Below are positions 14,964 to 22,087 of a DNA stretch of 22,763 nucleotides, one piece after another (position 1 is the first letter of the stretch; every line of letters begins with the position of its first letter). The translations under genes were made by a program, and so were the position numbers. Location: assembly GCA_030765605.1 (NCBI GenBank), contig JAVCCG010000011.1, positions 1 to 22,763 on the forward strand, read 5' to 3'. A model generated the notes under the pieces. The model was not told the origin of the DNA. It searched no databases and saw only the letters and a list, made by a program, of their open reading frames with translations. The DNA comes from Candidatus Alcyoniella australis (GTDB lineage Bacteria; Lernaellota; Lernaellaia; JAVCCG01; Alcyoniellaceae).

Positions 14964-15767
14964 TCACAACACCAGGAACAGCTTGGTCAGGAAGAAGTCG
15001 GTGACGAAGATGAAGATCAGGCTGACCACCACCGTGCGCGTGGTCGACTGGCCCACGCCCTCGGTGCCGCCGGAGGTGGTCATCCCGCGGTGGCAGGCGA
15101 TCATTACGATGCCGAAGCCGAAGACGTAGGTCTTGGCCAGTCCGGAGAATACGTCGGCGAAATCGAGCCCCTGGCTGACGTCGCTGATGTAGGTTCCGGG
15201 GTTGATCCCCATCTCGTAGACGCTGATGATCAGCCCGCCGATGATTCCCAGAAGGTCGGCGAGCAATGTCAGCATCGGCAGCGCGATCAGCATTGCCCAC
15301 AGCCGCGGCACGATCAGTTTCTTAATCGGGTCGGCGCCCAAGGCGCGGATCGCGTCGACCTGTTCGGTGACCTGCATCGAGCCGATCTCGGCGGTGATCC
15401 CGGCGCCCACGCGGCCGCCGACGACCACGCTGGTGAGCACCGGTCCCAGCTCGCGGGTGATCGAGAGCGCGACCACGATGCTGACGTATTCTTTGGCGCC
15501 GAAGCGCTCGAGCCCCACGGCGAACTGCAGGGCCATCACGAACCCGGTGAACAGCGCGGTGAGCAGCGCAATCGAGATCGAGCGCACGCCGAGGTACTCG
15601 ACCTGTTTGACGATCTCGGCAAACTCGACCGGACGCCGGAACATGTTGCGTACGCTCTGGCCGCACAGCACCCAGAACGATCCCATCTCCTCAAAGGAGT
15701 TGATTACCCGCCGACCCAGGTTGGCGAAAAATTTATTTTCGACGTTTCCGTTGGTTTCGACGCTCAC
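14964..15767 (-). CDS. mlaE: MlaE-type phospholipid ABC transporter permease
   Basis: The frame is open upstream to 15875, but that part overlaps the lipoprotein gene and has no family similarity. The GTG at 15767 lies 2 bases after that gene's stop and gives a normal-length 267-residue MlaE starting VSVETNGNVENKFF. Family hallmarks are present: RPVEFAEIVKQVEYLG near the start, GRVGAGITAEIGSMQVTEQ, then VDAIRALGADPI (the EQVDA coupling element), and five or so membrane segments ending FFLTKLFLVL. MlaE forms the membrane core on which MlaF and the MlaD ring assemble. The order here is E-F-D, compared with F-E-D in E. coli. No MlaB (STAS) or MlaC gene follows. Confidence 0.92.
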   Translation of the reverse strand: MSVETNGNVENKFFANLGRRVINSFEEMGSFWVLCGQSVRNMFRRPVEFAEIVKQVEYLGVRSISIALLTALFTGFVMALQFAVGLERFGAKEYVSIVVALSITRELGPVLTSVVVGGRVGAGITAEIGSMQVTEQVDAIRALGADPIKKLIVPRLWAMLIALPMLTLLADLLGIIGGLIISVYEMGINPGTYISDVSQGLDFADVFSGLAKTYVFGFGIVMIACHRGMTTSGGTEGVGQSTTRTVVVSLIFIFVTDFFLTKLFLVL

Positions 15768-15769
15768 GT

Positions 15770-16309
15770 TCAATCCGTGCGCCGGGCGTGGAAGTCGGTG
15801 ACGAATTCCTCGAACTCGACCAGCTGGTCTGCGAAGTAGTCGGGGTGCGCCGCAAAGCACAGGTCGTAGATGCACGAGTCGATCTGCACCACGTAAATGC
15901 AGATCTGTATCGGCGCGCCGTCGAGCTGAGCCTGCAGCTCGGTGCGCAGCGCGGTGCGGCCGTCGATCACCAGCTCCTCCTGCTTGACGATCACGCGGTG
16001 AGTGAAGTCGACCAGCAGGTGGTTGGTCAGCGCGACCAGCGGGATGCGGTTCTCGATCTCGCAGGTGGCGTTGGCCAGGATCGAGCTGCCGTTGGCGCGG
16101 TTGATATAGACGTGGTCCGCGTCGGGCAGGCGGTAGCGCTGCCAGTCATCGCCCAGCTTGCCGACCTCGTAGTCGGTCAGCCCGGCGCGGCCGGCGGAGA
16201 TCACGCCGAAGTGGTTGGTGCTCCCCGCGCATCCGGCGAGCAGCAGCGCCAACACCAGCAGCGTGGGCAACCCGCGCGTTACGATCTGTTTATTGGGCAG
16301 CGTCAACAC
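15770..16309 (-). CDS. Hypothetical lipoprotein in the Mla/ABC operon
   Basis: The product has about 179 residues with a lipoprotein signal ending LLLAGC (Cys27). GAGGAGG precedes two possible starts: GTG at 16309, very close to the site, and the adjacent in-frame TTG at 16306, which has better spacing. The mature domain is a mixed alpha/beta sequence with paired cysteines (CEIENR, CIYVVQIDSCIYDLC). It has no family I can name, although the general look recalls small DUF1795/PsbP-like lipoproteins. Its position directly before mlaE suggests a periplasmic or outer-membrane accessory of the lipid transporter, perhaps where MlaA or MlaC would act in other species. That role is inference only. 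Confidence 0.75.
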   Translation of the reverse strand: MLTLPNKQIVTRGLPTLLVLALLLAGCAGSTNHFGVISAGRAGLTDYEVGKLGDDWQRYRLPDADHVYINRANGSSILANATCEIENRIPLVALTNHLLVDFTHRVIVKQEELVIDGRTALRTELQAQLDGAPIQICIYVVQIDSCIYDLCFAAHPDYFADQLVEFEEFVTDFHARRTD

Positions 16310-16322
16310 GGCCTCCTCTAAA

Positions 16323-17084
16323 TCAGAACTTGAGCGGCGGCGGCTCCCCGCCGATTTCGTCCTCGTCGGCCCCGGTCAGATCGAGGAAGATCGCCTCGAG
16401 CCGTTCGGGCCCGCCCGCGCGCTGTCTGAGCTGTTCCAGGGTTCCGCTTTCGATCAGCTCGCCTTTGTGGATGATGCCCACGCGGTCGCAGACTTCCTCG
16501 GCCACCTCAAGGGTGTGAGTGCTCATGAACACGGCCAGGCCGTCGTCGGCCAGGCGGCGGAAGATGCGCTTGACCAGCCGCGCTCCCTTGGGGTCCAGGC
16601 CGACCATCGGCTCGTCGACGATCAGCACCTTGGGCCGGTGCAGCAGCGCCACGCTCATCACCAGCCGCTGCTTCATCCCGTGGCTGTAGCTTTCGACCAG
16701 CTCGCCGGCCCAGTCGCGCAACTCGAACAGCTTGAGCAGCTCCACGGCCCGGGGGCGCCACTCGCGCTCGTCGATGCGGTACAGCCCGGCGATGAACTGC
16801 AGAAACTCCATGCCCGTGAGCTTGCCGTAGACGTAGGGCCGGTCGGGGATGAAGCCGGTGATCGCCTTGGCCGGCGTGGGATCGCGCGCGATGTCAAAAC
16901 CGTTGATGGTCACCTGGCCCGAGGTCGGGCGCAGCAACCCGGCCATGATTTTGATCGTCGTGGTTTTGCCCGCGCCGTTGGGGCCCAGAAAGCCGAAGAC
17001 CTCGCCCTTCTCGATAGTGAGGTTGAGGTCCTTGACCGCGACCACGGAGGAATATTGCTTGCGCAGATTGACCGCGCGGATCAT
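16323..17084 (-). CDS. ABC transporter ATP-binding protein (ABC-2/exporter type)
   Basis: The frame is open upstream to 17927, but the region before 17084 is a shadow of the transglutaminase gene. The ATG at 17084 overlaps that gene's stop as ATGA. The 253-residue product has Walker A GPNGAGKT (34-41), a YSHGMKQR signature in place of LSGGQ, Walker B VLIVDEPMVGLDP and the switch His in MSTHTLEVAEE. The YSxGMxQR signature is usual for ATPases that drive ABC-2-type permeases, as in multidrug, polysaccharide and sodium exporters. The matching permease is most likely the last gene of the operon (11356-13053). The acidic C-terminal tail (GADEDEIGGEPPP) is poorly conserved in the family. Confidence 0.9.
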   Translation of the reverse strand: MIRAVNLRKQYSSVVAVKDLNLTIEKGEVFGFLGPNGAGKTTTIKIMAGLLRPTSGQVTINGFDIARDPTPAKAITGFIPDRPYVYGKLTGMEFLQFIAGLYRIDEREWRPRAVELLKLFELRDWAGELVESYSHGMKQRLVMSVALLHRPKVLIVDEPMVGLDPKGARLVKRIFRRLADDGLAVFMSTHTLEVAEEVCDRVGIIHKGELIESGTLEQLRQRAGGPERLEAIFLDLTGADEDEIGGEPPPLKF

Positions 17085-18589
17085 TTCACGTCCATGACTT
17101 CGATACGTACTTTTCCCATAATTTGGATCAGGTCCACCTGCTTGTCCAGGTCTCCTTCGAGCAGCTTGATGTGCGTGGCGTCGGCCGGGAACTGGCCGAA
17201 GGTCGGCTCGATCGCCACCCAGCGGCCGACCCAGACCGCGGGCCAGGCGTGATAGTAGAACGCCCCCTGGTGATAGACCAGGCCCACGAGCACCCGCGCG
17301 GGGATTCCCGCTGCCCGCGCCAGGGCCACGGTAAGCACGGTGTGCTCGTTGCAGTCGCCCTTCTTGATGATCAGCACGTCGTAGGCCGAGGGGATCGAAG
17401 TCACCGGTTCCTTTTTCAGATTGTCGTGGACCCAGTCGTTGATTTTGCGCGCGGCGCGCAGCGGATCGGTCTGGTCGCCGATGATGTCCTTGGCCGCGTT
17501 GCGGATCGCCGGATGGTCGGACTGGATCATCGCCGTGGCGGCCAGGTCCGCGGTCAGCTCCTCGCCGCGGTAGGGCAAAATGTAGGGATCCTGAATTTCG
17601 TCCAGGTTCTCGATCTGTACCGTGATCAGCTCGCCGAACTCCGCGCGCTGACGCCAATCGTTGAGCGGATAGGTGTCGAAGGGCACGCCCGCAATTTTGA
17701 CCTGCATTCGTTCGGCCTTGCGCGGGTTGGGGATCTCGGTGCTCACCGGCACGGCCATCTCGCGCACCAGGTCCAGCGAGGCGCTGTCGTCCCAGCCCTC
17801 GCCCAGGGCCTTCTCGCGGCTCTCGCGCACGGTGAGGAATGTGTCGGTTTCCTCGCGCAGGCTGTTGCCCCGCTCGTCGATCCAGGAGTCGATGGCGATT
17901 CCCTTGTAGTCCCACTGCAAGTGCCACACGCGCAGGGTCTTGCCGCCGTCCTCGACGTTTTCCAGGCCCAGGGCCTGGACGGTGATCGTCTCGTTGCTCA
18001 TGGTCGAGGGGTCGAAGAACGGCAGCTCGTAGCTCTTGCCCTGCTCAAGCCCGAGGGCCAGCAGCCGGTCCATGATGTTCAGCTGCATCGCCGGGGCCTG
18101 GTCGAGATCGATCGTCTCCTTGCGCGTGGTGCCGCCGCCGGTCTCGATGTTGAGCAGGATCTTATTTCCATCCTCTACCCGGCCGTCGAGCTTGAACTTG
18201 ACCAGATCGGAGATCATCTCGAACTGGAAGTAGCGCAGCAGGTAGTCCGCGTCGGTGATCGCGCGGGTGTCGGTGCGGATCGTCTGGGTCGAGCCCTGGA
18301 CGTTGATTTTCATCCGGCCGCTCTCGGAGAACAGCCAGCCCGAATCCAGCTGCTTCTTGGAGGTCACCGAGTAGCCGATTTTGACCAGCCGGTCGTTGGT
18401 CTTGTCCTTGTAGTACATGCCCATCCAGCTCTCGTCGCCGGAAAGCGCCGAGGAGCCGTACGACCCGCCGACGACCGGATCGGTCGCAGCAGCGCGTTCG
18501 CGCACGATCATCAGCGCGGTCATCGCCACCCAGAACAGCACGATCGAAATTTTGACTAATCCGGGACGTTTGGACCTGGAAAAACTCAT
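17081..18589 (-). CDS. Transglutaminase-like membrane-anchored protein
   Basis: The 502-residue protein has one N-terminal signal-anchor (about residues 12-28). A large beta-rich region follows to about 360, then a transglutaminase-like core. The Cys413 nucleophile sits in KKGDCNEHTVLTVALARAAG and His447 in YYHAWPAVWVG. The position usually held by Asp in the V-D-P-T motif is Glu461 (VAIEPTFGQFPADATHIKL). Bacterial members act as peptidases or amidases on envelope proteins rather than as cross-linkers. The ATG at 18589 has AAAGG about 8 bases upstream. It is the first gene of a seven-gene operon and overlaps the ABC ATPase by 4 bases. Pairing of such proteins with an ABC-2 exporter suggests that it processes or senses the exported material (inference). 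Confidence 0.85.
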   Translation of the reverse strand: MSFSRSKRPGLVKISIVLFWVAMTALMIVRERAAATDPVVGGSYGSSALSGDESWMGMYYKDKTNDRLVKIGYSVTSKKQLDSGWLFSESGRMKINVQGSTQTIRTDTRAITDADYLLRYFQFEMISDLVKFKLDGRVEDGNKILLNIETGGGTTRKETIDLDQAPAMQLNIMDRLLALGLEQGKSYELPFFDPSTMSNETITVQALGLENVEDGGKTLRVWHLQWDYKGIAIDSWIDERGNSLREETDTFLTVRESREKALGEGWDDSASLDLVREMAVPVSTEIPNPRKAERMQVKIAGVPFDTYPLNDWRQRAEFGELITVQIENLDEIQDPYILPYRGEELTADLAATAMIQSDHPAIRNAAKDIIGDQTDPLRAARKINDWVHDNLKKEPVTSIPSAYDVLIIKKGDCNEHTVLTVALARAAGIPARVLVGLVYHQGAFYYHAWPAVWVGRWVAIEPTFGQFPADATHIKLLEGDLDKQVDLIQIMGKVRIEVMDVK

Positions 18590-18619
18590 GTGAAAACCTT
18601 TGCTACGCTACGGCATCAG

Positions 18620-18648
18620 ACCTTATTCAATACCATCGGGATTGTCCA
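18620..18648 (-). promoter_or_regulatory. Candidate promoter of the seven-gene transglutaminase/ABC/Mla operon
   Basis: On the minus strand TGGACA (18648-18643, five of six matches) is followed after 17 bases by TAAGGT (18625-18620, three of six). The leader would be about 20-25 bases and would include the AAAGG site. The weak -10 box keeps confidence low. Confidence 0.3.
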
Positions 18649-18717
18649 GCATGGGTAGTATACGCCCGTACACTGCGTTGCAGCGGTCGAATTACGACGG
18701 GTTCGGGACGCGGAACC

Positions 18718-18746
18718 TTGACCTGTGCCGAGGATCGTCCTAACTT
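18718..18746 (+). promoter_or_regulatory. Candidate promoter of the UbiA-family gene
   Basis: TTGACC (18718-18723, five of six matches) and TAACTT (18741-18746, three of six) are spaced by 17 bases. The start site at about 18753 would lie just before the tandem ATGs at 18758 and 18761, again nearly leaderless. It would lie downstream of the alternative GTG at 18725. Confidence 0.3.
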
Positions 18747-18757
18747 CTCTGGCGCTG

Positions 18758-19693
18758 ATGATGACGAATAAGCTCAAACTCTACTGGGAATTTTGTCGGC
18801 CATTCACCCTGATTCCGCCTGCCGTGGGCATGATCTCCGGCGGGCTGACCGGCCTGGGCGCGATCACGCCCGACGCCGGGCGCTTGGTCAGCTCGTGGGG
18901 CGACGGCCCGGGGATGATCGCCGCGCGGATCGTGGCCGGTGGACTGATGGCGATGTTCCTCAACGGCTTCAGCAATACGCTGAACCAGATCACCGACATC
19001 AAGCTCGATCTAATCAACAAGCCCGACCGGCCGCTGTGCGACGGCCGAATGCAGCGCAACGAGGCCTGGGTCTTGACCCTGGTGCTGCTGGCGGTGGCGT
19101 TGGGCCTGGCGCTGTTCGTCGGCTGGCAATGCCTGATGATCGTGGCGATCACCTCGGTGTTCACCTGGAGCTACTCGGCCAAGCCGCTGTGGATGAAGAG
19201 CCGCGGGATCTGGGCCAACCTGACCATCGCCATTCCGCGCGGCGTTCTGCTCAAGGTCTGCGGCTGGAGCGCGGTCAAGGGGATCTTCACCGCCGAGCCG
19301 TGGATCATCGGCAGCGTGTTCGGCCTGTTTCTGCTCGGCGCCTCGACCACCAAGGATTACGCGGATATCCAGGGCGACAGCGCCGGCGGCTGCCGCACGC
19401 TCCCGGTAATCTACGGCGTGCGCACCAGCGCCTACATGATCAGCCCGTTTTTCGTGCTGCCTTTTATCTGGCTGATCGTGGGCACGCAGCTGGGCCTGTT
19501 CACCGGCGATCCGCTGATCCTCACCTGCCTGGGCGCGCTGCTCGCGCTGTGGGGCGTGTGGGTCGTGGCCGGGATTCTCAAGGACCCCGAGGCACTGGCC
19601 GGCAAGGAAAACCACCCCTCCTGGACCCACATGTACCTGATGATGCTCACCCTGCAATTCGGCTTCGCCCTGGCTTACCTGGTCCACATCTAA
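18758..19693 (+). CDS. UbiA-family prenyltransferase
   Basis: The ATG at 18758 gives 311 residues. ATG 18761 is equally possible, and a GTG at 18725 is in frame but less likely given the promoter position. There is no Shine-Dalgarno sequence. The first Asp-rich motif NQITDIKLD (Asn76, Asp80, Asp84) is followed by NKPDRPL. The second, KDYADIQGD (Asp200, Asp203, Asp207), is followed by RTLPVIYG. Both bind the Mg-diphosphate of a prenyl donor. About eight to nine membrane helices are visible. UbiA enzymes attach prenyl chains to aromatic rings (ubiquinone, menaquinone, tocopherol, chlorophyll) or to glycerol phosphate. The acceptor cannot be told from these motifs. A polyprenyl diphosphate synthase, the likely donor-maker, follows on the same strand. 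Confidence 0.9.
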   Translation: MMTNKLKLYWEFCRPFTLIPPAVGMISGGLTGLGAITPDAGRLVSSWGDGPGMIAARIVAGGLMAMFLNGFSNTLNQITDIKLDLINKPDRPLCDGRMQRNEAWVLTLVLLAVALGLALFVGWQCLMIVAITSVFTWSYSAKPLWMKSRGIWANLTIAIPRGVLLKVCGWSAVKGIFTAEPWIIGSVFGLFLLGASTTKDYADIQGDSAGGCRTLPVIYGVRTSAYMISPFFVLPFIWLIVGTQLGLFTGDPLILTCLGALLALWGVWVVAGILKDPEALAGKENHPSWTHMYLMMLTLQFGFALAYLVHI

Positions 19694-19715
19694 CCTGAAC
19701 CGGTCAAACTTGGTT

Positions 19716-19745
19716 TTGACAAGAGGATTGGCTAGCCCGCATTAT
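19716..19745 (+). promoter_or_regulatory. Candidate promoter upstream of the diphosphate synthase gene
   Basis: A perfect TTGACA (19716-19721) is followed after 18 bases by CATTAT (19740-19745, four of six). It lies 22 bases after the ubiA-family stop. The transcript would carry a leader of about 200 bases containing the repeats at 19755-19869 before the diphosphate synthase ATG. Confidence 0.38.
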
Positions 19746-19754
19746 TCATTAGGG

Positions 19755-19787
19755 GCGAGCTTTGCAGTGCCCGCAAAACACGCGGGC
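19755..19787. repeat. Intergenic repeat, mixed-orientation copy 4 with hairpin
   Basis: GCGAGCTTTGC (19755-19765) is the inverse of the copy 1/2 core. It is followed by GCCCGC (19769-19774) pairing with GCGGGC (19782-19787). This hairpin plus core has the same plan as copy 1 read on the other strand. GCAAAACACGCG (19773-19784) matches degenerate copy 3. Confidence 0.6.
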
Positions 19788-19815
19788 GAACCAAGCACAT
19801 GGTGCAACGACGCTT

Positions 19816-19869
19816 GCCGCGACGCGGAGAGGTTCGTTGATTAACGACCAAGGTGTACGCGAGCTTTGC
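19816..19869 (-). repeat. Intergenic repeat, copy 5 (inverted relative to copies 1 and 2)
   Basis: Read on the minus strand it begins GCAAAGCTCGC at 19869 and ends near CCGCGTCGCGG. It aligns with 11219-11272 with about three quarters of positions matching. It lies in the 264-base gap between the ubiA-family and diphosphate synthase genes. Confidence 0.7.
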
Positions 19870-19957
19870 TGCGGCCCAAAGACGCTGGTTGCGAGCAGAT
19901 TGTGCGTCGTAGTAGAAGCACCATGAGTAATACGGGCTGATGTGCAGCCGAGGTAGT

Positions 19958-20842
19958 ATGGAGTTCGATATCCAAAAAGATCTGGCGATAAAACGCCGCA
20001 TGATCGAGCAGGCGCTGCAGGACAACCTGCCGGGCGGCGAGCAGGTCCCGGCGGTGTTGGCCGACGCGTTGCGCTACGCGGCGATGGGCGGCGGCAAGCG
20101 CTTGCGCCCGGCGCTGTGTCTGGCCGCGGCCCAGGCGTTGGGACACGATCAGCAGCAGGTGCTTCCCGCGGCCTGCGGTGTGGAGTTCGCCCACACCAGC
20201 TCGCTGTTGCTCGACGACCTGCCGTGCATGGACGACCACGCTACGCGGCGCGGCAAGGCCACGACCCACAAGGTCTTCGGCGAATCCAACGCGATTCTGG
20301 CGGCGATGTCCGCTCTGAGCCACGGTTTCGAGCTGGTGGCACTCAACGCGAGGCAACTCCAGGCGCCGGCCGACGCGATACTGGCCGCGATAAACGAGCT
20401 GGGTCAGGCTGTGGGAGCGGCCGGGCTGTGCGGCGGCCAGCAGCTGGACTTGGTCAGCCAGACAGAAGAGGTGGACCTCAATACTTTGCAACAGATCCAT
20501 CGCCAGAAGACCGGCCTGCTGTTCGTGGCCGCAGTGGCGATTCCTGCATTGCTGCTGGGTGCGGAAGAGCAGATCGTCGACGCCCTGCGCTCGTACGCCC
20601 GGCGACTGGGCCAGGCGTTTCAGATCAGCGACGATATTATCGACGTGGCCGAGGACCGCGCATTCGAGGCGCCGGTACGGCACTTAAGCGGAGGCAACCT
20701 GGCGGGCATGCTCGGCATCCCCGCGGCGCGCGGCCTGGTCAACGACCTGATCGCCTCGGCCAAAGAGGATGTAGAGCCTCTGGGCGAAGCGGGCCGAACC
20801 CTGATCGAGCTGGCCGAGCTGATCCGCGCGCGTAACGACTGA
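19958..20842 (+). CDS. ispA: Short-chain polyprenyl (farnesyl/geranylgeranyl) diphosphate synthase
   Basis: The ATG at 19958 has GAGGT 3 bases upstream and yields 294 residues starting MEFDIQKDL. An in-frame ATG at 19940 lacks a binding site. The first Asp-rich motif is DDLPCMDD (86-93), the bacterial form with two residues inserted, followed by RRGKATTHKVFGE. The second is DDIID (225-229) in QISDDIIDVAED. GGGKRLRP near residue 45 and the length are typical of IspA-type farnesyl synthases; some geranylgeranyl synthases look the same. It condenses isopentenyl diphosphate with allylic diphosphates in the cytoplasm. Residues about 3-5 before the first Asp motif (SSLLL) do not fix product length with confidence. 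It is followed 14 bases later by the radical SAM gene. Confidence 0.92.
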   Translation: MEFDIQKDLAIKRRMIEQALQDNLPGGEQVPAVLADALRYAAMGGGKRLRPALCLAAAQALGHDQQQVLPAACGVEFAHTSSLLLDDLPCMDDHATRRGKATTHKVFGESNAILAAMSALSHGFELVALNARQLQAPADAILAAINELGQAVGAAGLCGGQQLDLVSQTEEVDLNTLQQIHRQKTGLLFVAAVAIPALLLGAEEQIVDALRSYARRLGQAFQISDDIIDVAEDRAFEAPVRHLSGGNLAGMLGIPAARGLVNDLIASAKEDVEPLGEAGRTLIELAELIRARND

Positions 20843-20856
20843 ATGTGAAGGATTAA

Positions 20857-22080
20857 ATGGAACGCGACCTGAGCCGCAACCCCGCACTGCTCAAGCTCGA
20901 GCTGTACTGCAAGGGGATGCGCATCGACGATAGTTGTAAACGGCTGGACGATGACGGTCGGCCGATTTTGCGCACCCGCGCCGGACTGGGCTCCGGGCTT
21001 GAGCTGGTGCTGCCCCACGGCCTGTGGACCAACGTCCCGGTGCTCGAGAAGTTCGCCCATACCAGCCCGTTTGCACTGGTCCATCGCGATGGCGAGTATT
21101 TGATCGAGCGCGACGGGAAGCCGGTGAGCAGCGTTCAGATCCCGCCCGAGCCCGCGTTCTACCGCCGTTTGACGTCCAGCGGACGGCTGATGAGCCGCGT
21201 GGGCGTGCTGCAGGGAACCTACCTCGGGATCTACCCCACCGGGATCTGCGCCCACTGGCTTCGCGAGCCGCGGGTCAACTGCACGTTTTGCTCGGTGGGG
21301 CTCAACCTGGGCAATCAGGAGGAGCAGGAGAAGTCGATCCAGGAGGTGGTCGAGACCACCCTGGCCGCGATGGAAGAGGTGGGCATCACCTACGTACATT
21401 TCAACACCGGCTACTACGATGGCGACACATATCTGGACGAGCTCGAGCCGTTCATCAAGGCGGTCAAGCGCGAGACCGGGCTGCTGATCGGCGTGCAGAC
21501 ACCGCCGCACCCCGACCTCAAACGCTACGACCGGCTGCGGCGGATGGGCGTAAATCAAGTCAGCTTCTGCTTTGAGCTGTGGGACCGCGACTGCTTTGTC
21601 AAACAATGCCCGGGCAAGGCCGAGAAGGTCGGCATTGAGCGCTACCTCGACGCCATCGCCTATTGCGCGCCGATTTTCGATACCACCAACGGCGAGATCA
21701 TCGCCGGGCTCGAGCCGGTGGCCACGACCCTCGAGGCCGTCGAGTGGATCACCGACGTGGGCGCGATTCCAACGGTCTGCGTGTTCCGGCCCCTGCGCGG
21801 AACAGACCTGGAGGATCATCCTCCGCCGGACTCCGAAGAACTGATCCCGGTCTTCAAGCGGCTCTACGAATCTTGCATGGAAAAGAAGCTGCCGCTGGGC
21901 ATCGCGCCGAACATCAACGTCTCGATCATCCTCAAACCCGAGGAGTGCCGTTGGTTCAGCGACGACCCGGGCCGCTTCTGGAAGCAGGATCTCAAGGCGT
22001 TGTTAATGCGGCAGGCGCTCAAGGGACTGCTCGGAGTTCAACAACGCCGGGCATGGCTGTATCGTAGGATCGGAATCTGA
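20857..22080 (+). CDS. Radical SAM protein with atypical CX10CX2C cluster motif
   Basis: The 407-residue product starts at the ATG at 20857, with GAAGGA 5 bases upstream. The only suitable cluster site is Cys131, Cys142 and Cys145 in GICAHWLREPRVNCTFCSVG, which is CX10CX2C rather than CX3CX2C. Long first spacings are known in other radical SAM families, such as CX9CX2C in Elp3. Downstream are a YVHFNTGYYDGDTYLDEL segment, a PPHPDLKRYDRLRRMGVNQV strand-helix, and an ELWDRDCFVKQCPGK stretch that resembles the back half of radical SAM TIM barrels. The first 115 residues form a separate beta-rich domain of unknown type. There is no SPASM-like tail. Genes for prenyl diphosphate synthesis and prenyl transfer lie upstream and a zinc-ribbon gene follows 7 bases later. 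Substrate unknown. Confidence 0.85.
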   Translation: MERDLSRNPALLKLELYCKGMRIDDSCKRLDDDGRPILRTRAGLGSGLELVLPHGLWTNVPVLEKFAHTSPFALVHRDGEYLIERDGKPVSSVQIPPEPAFYRRLTSSGRLMSRVGVLQGTYLGIYPTGICAHWLREPRVNCTFCSVGLNLGNQEEQEKSIQEVVETTLAAMEEVGITYVHFNTGYYDGDTYLDELEPFIKAVKRETGLLIGVQTPPHPDLKRYDRLRRMGVNQVSFCFELWDRDCFVKQCPGKAEKVGIERYLDAIAYCAPIFDTTNGEIIAGLEPVATTLEAVEWITDVGAIPTVCVFRPLRGTDLEDHPPPDSEELIPVFKRLYESCMEKKLPLGIAPNINVSIILKPEECRWFSDDPGRFWKQDLKALLMRQALKGLLGVQQRRAWLYRRIGI

Positions 22081-22087
22081 GGATGGA

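Noticed and set aside
14691-15839. Plus-strand open frame (382 codons) opposite mlaF and mlaE
   Set aside because: Both opposite-strand genes are unmistakable. This frame is His/Asp/Gln-rich shadow sequence.
17085-17927. Upstream extension of the ABC ATPase frame into the transglutaminase-like gene
   Set aside because: No homology, Arg/Gly-rich shadow composition, and a clean ATGA overlap start at 17084.
17123-18559. Plus-strand open frame (478 codons) opposite the transglutaminase-like gene
   Set aside because: The composition is an antisense shadow, and the opposite strand has a coherent signal-anchor and catalytic motifs.
19732-20025. Minus-strand 97-codon frame across the ubiA-ispA gap
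   Set aside because: It runs through the intergenic repeats and the start of ispA. Translations of the related repeat at 11219-11272 differ in every frame, so protein-level conservation is not supported.
18758-22080. Archaeal-type membrane lipid pathway
   Set aside because: UbiA and prenyl synthase motifs do not separate glycerol-phosphate from aromatic acceptors, and no glycerol-1-phosphate enzyme is present.
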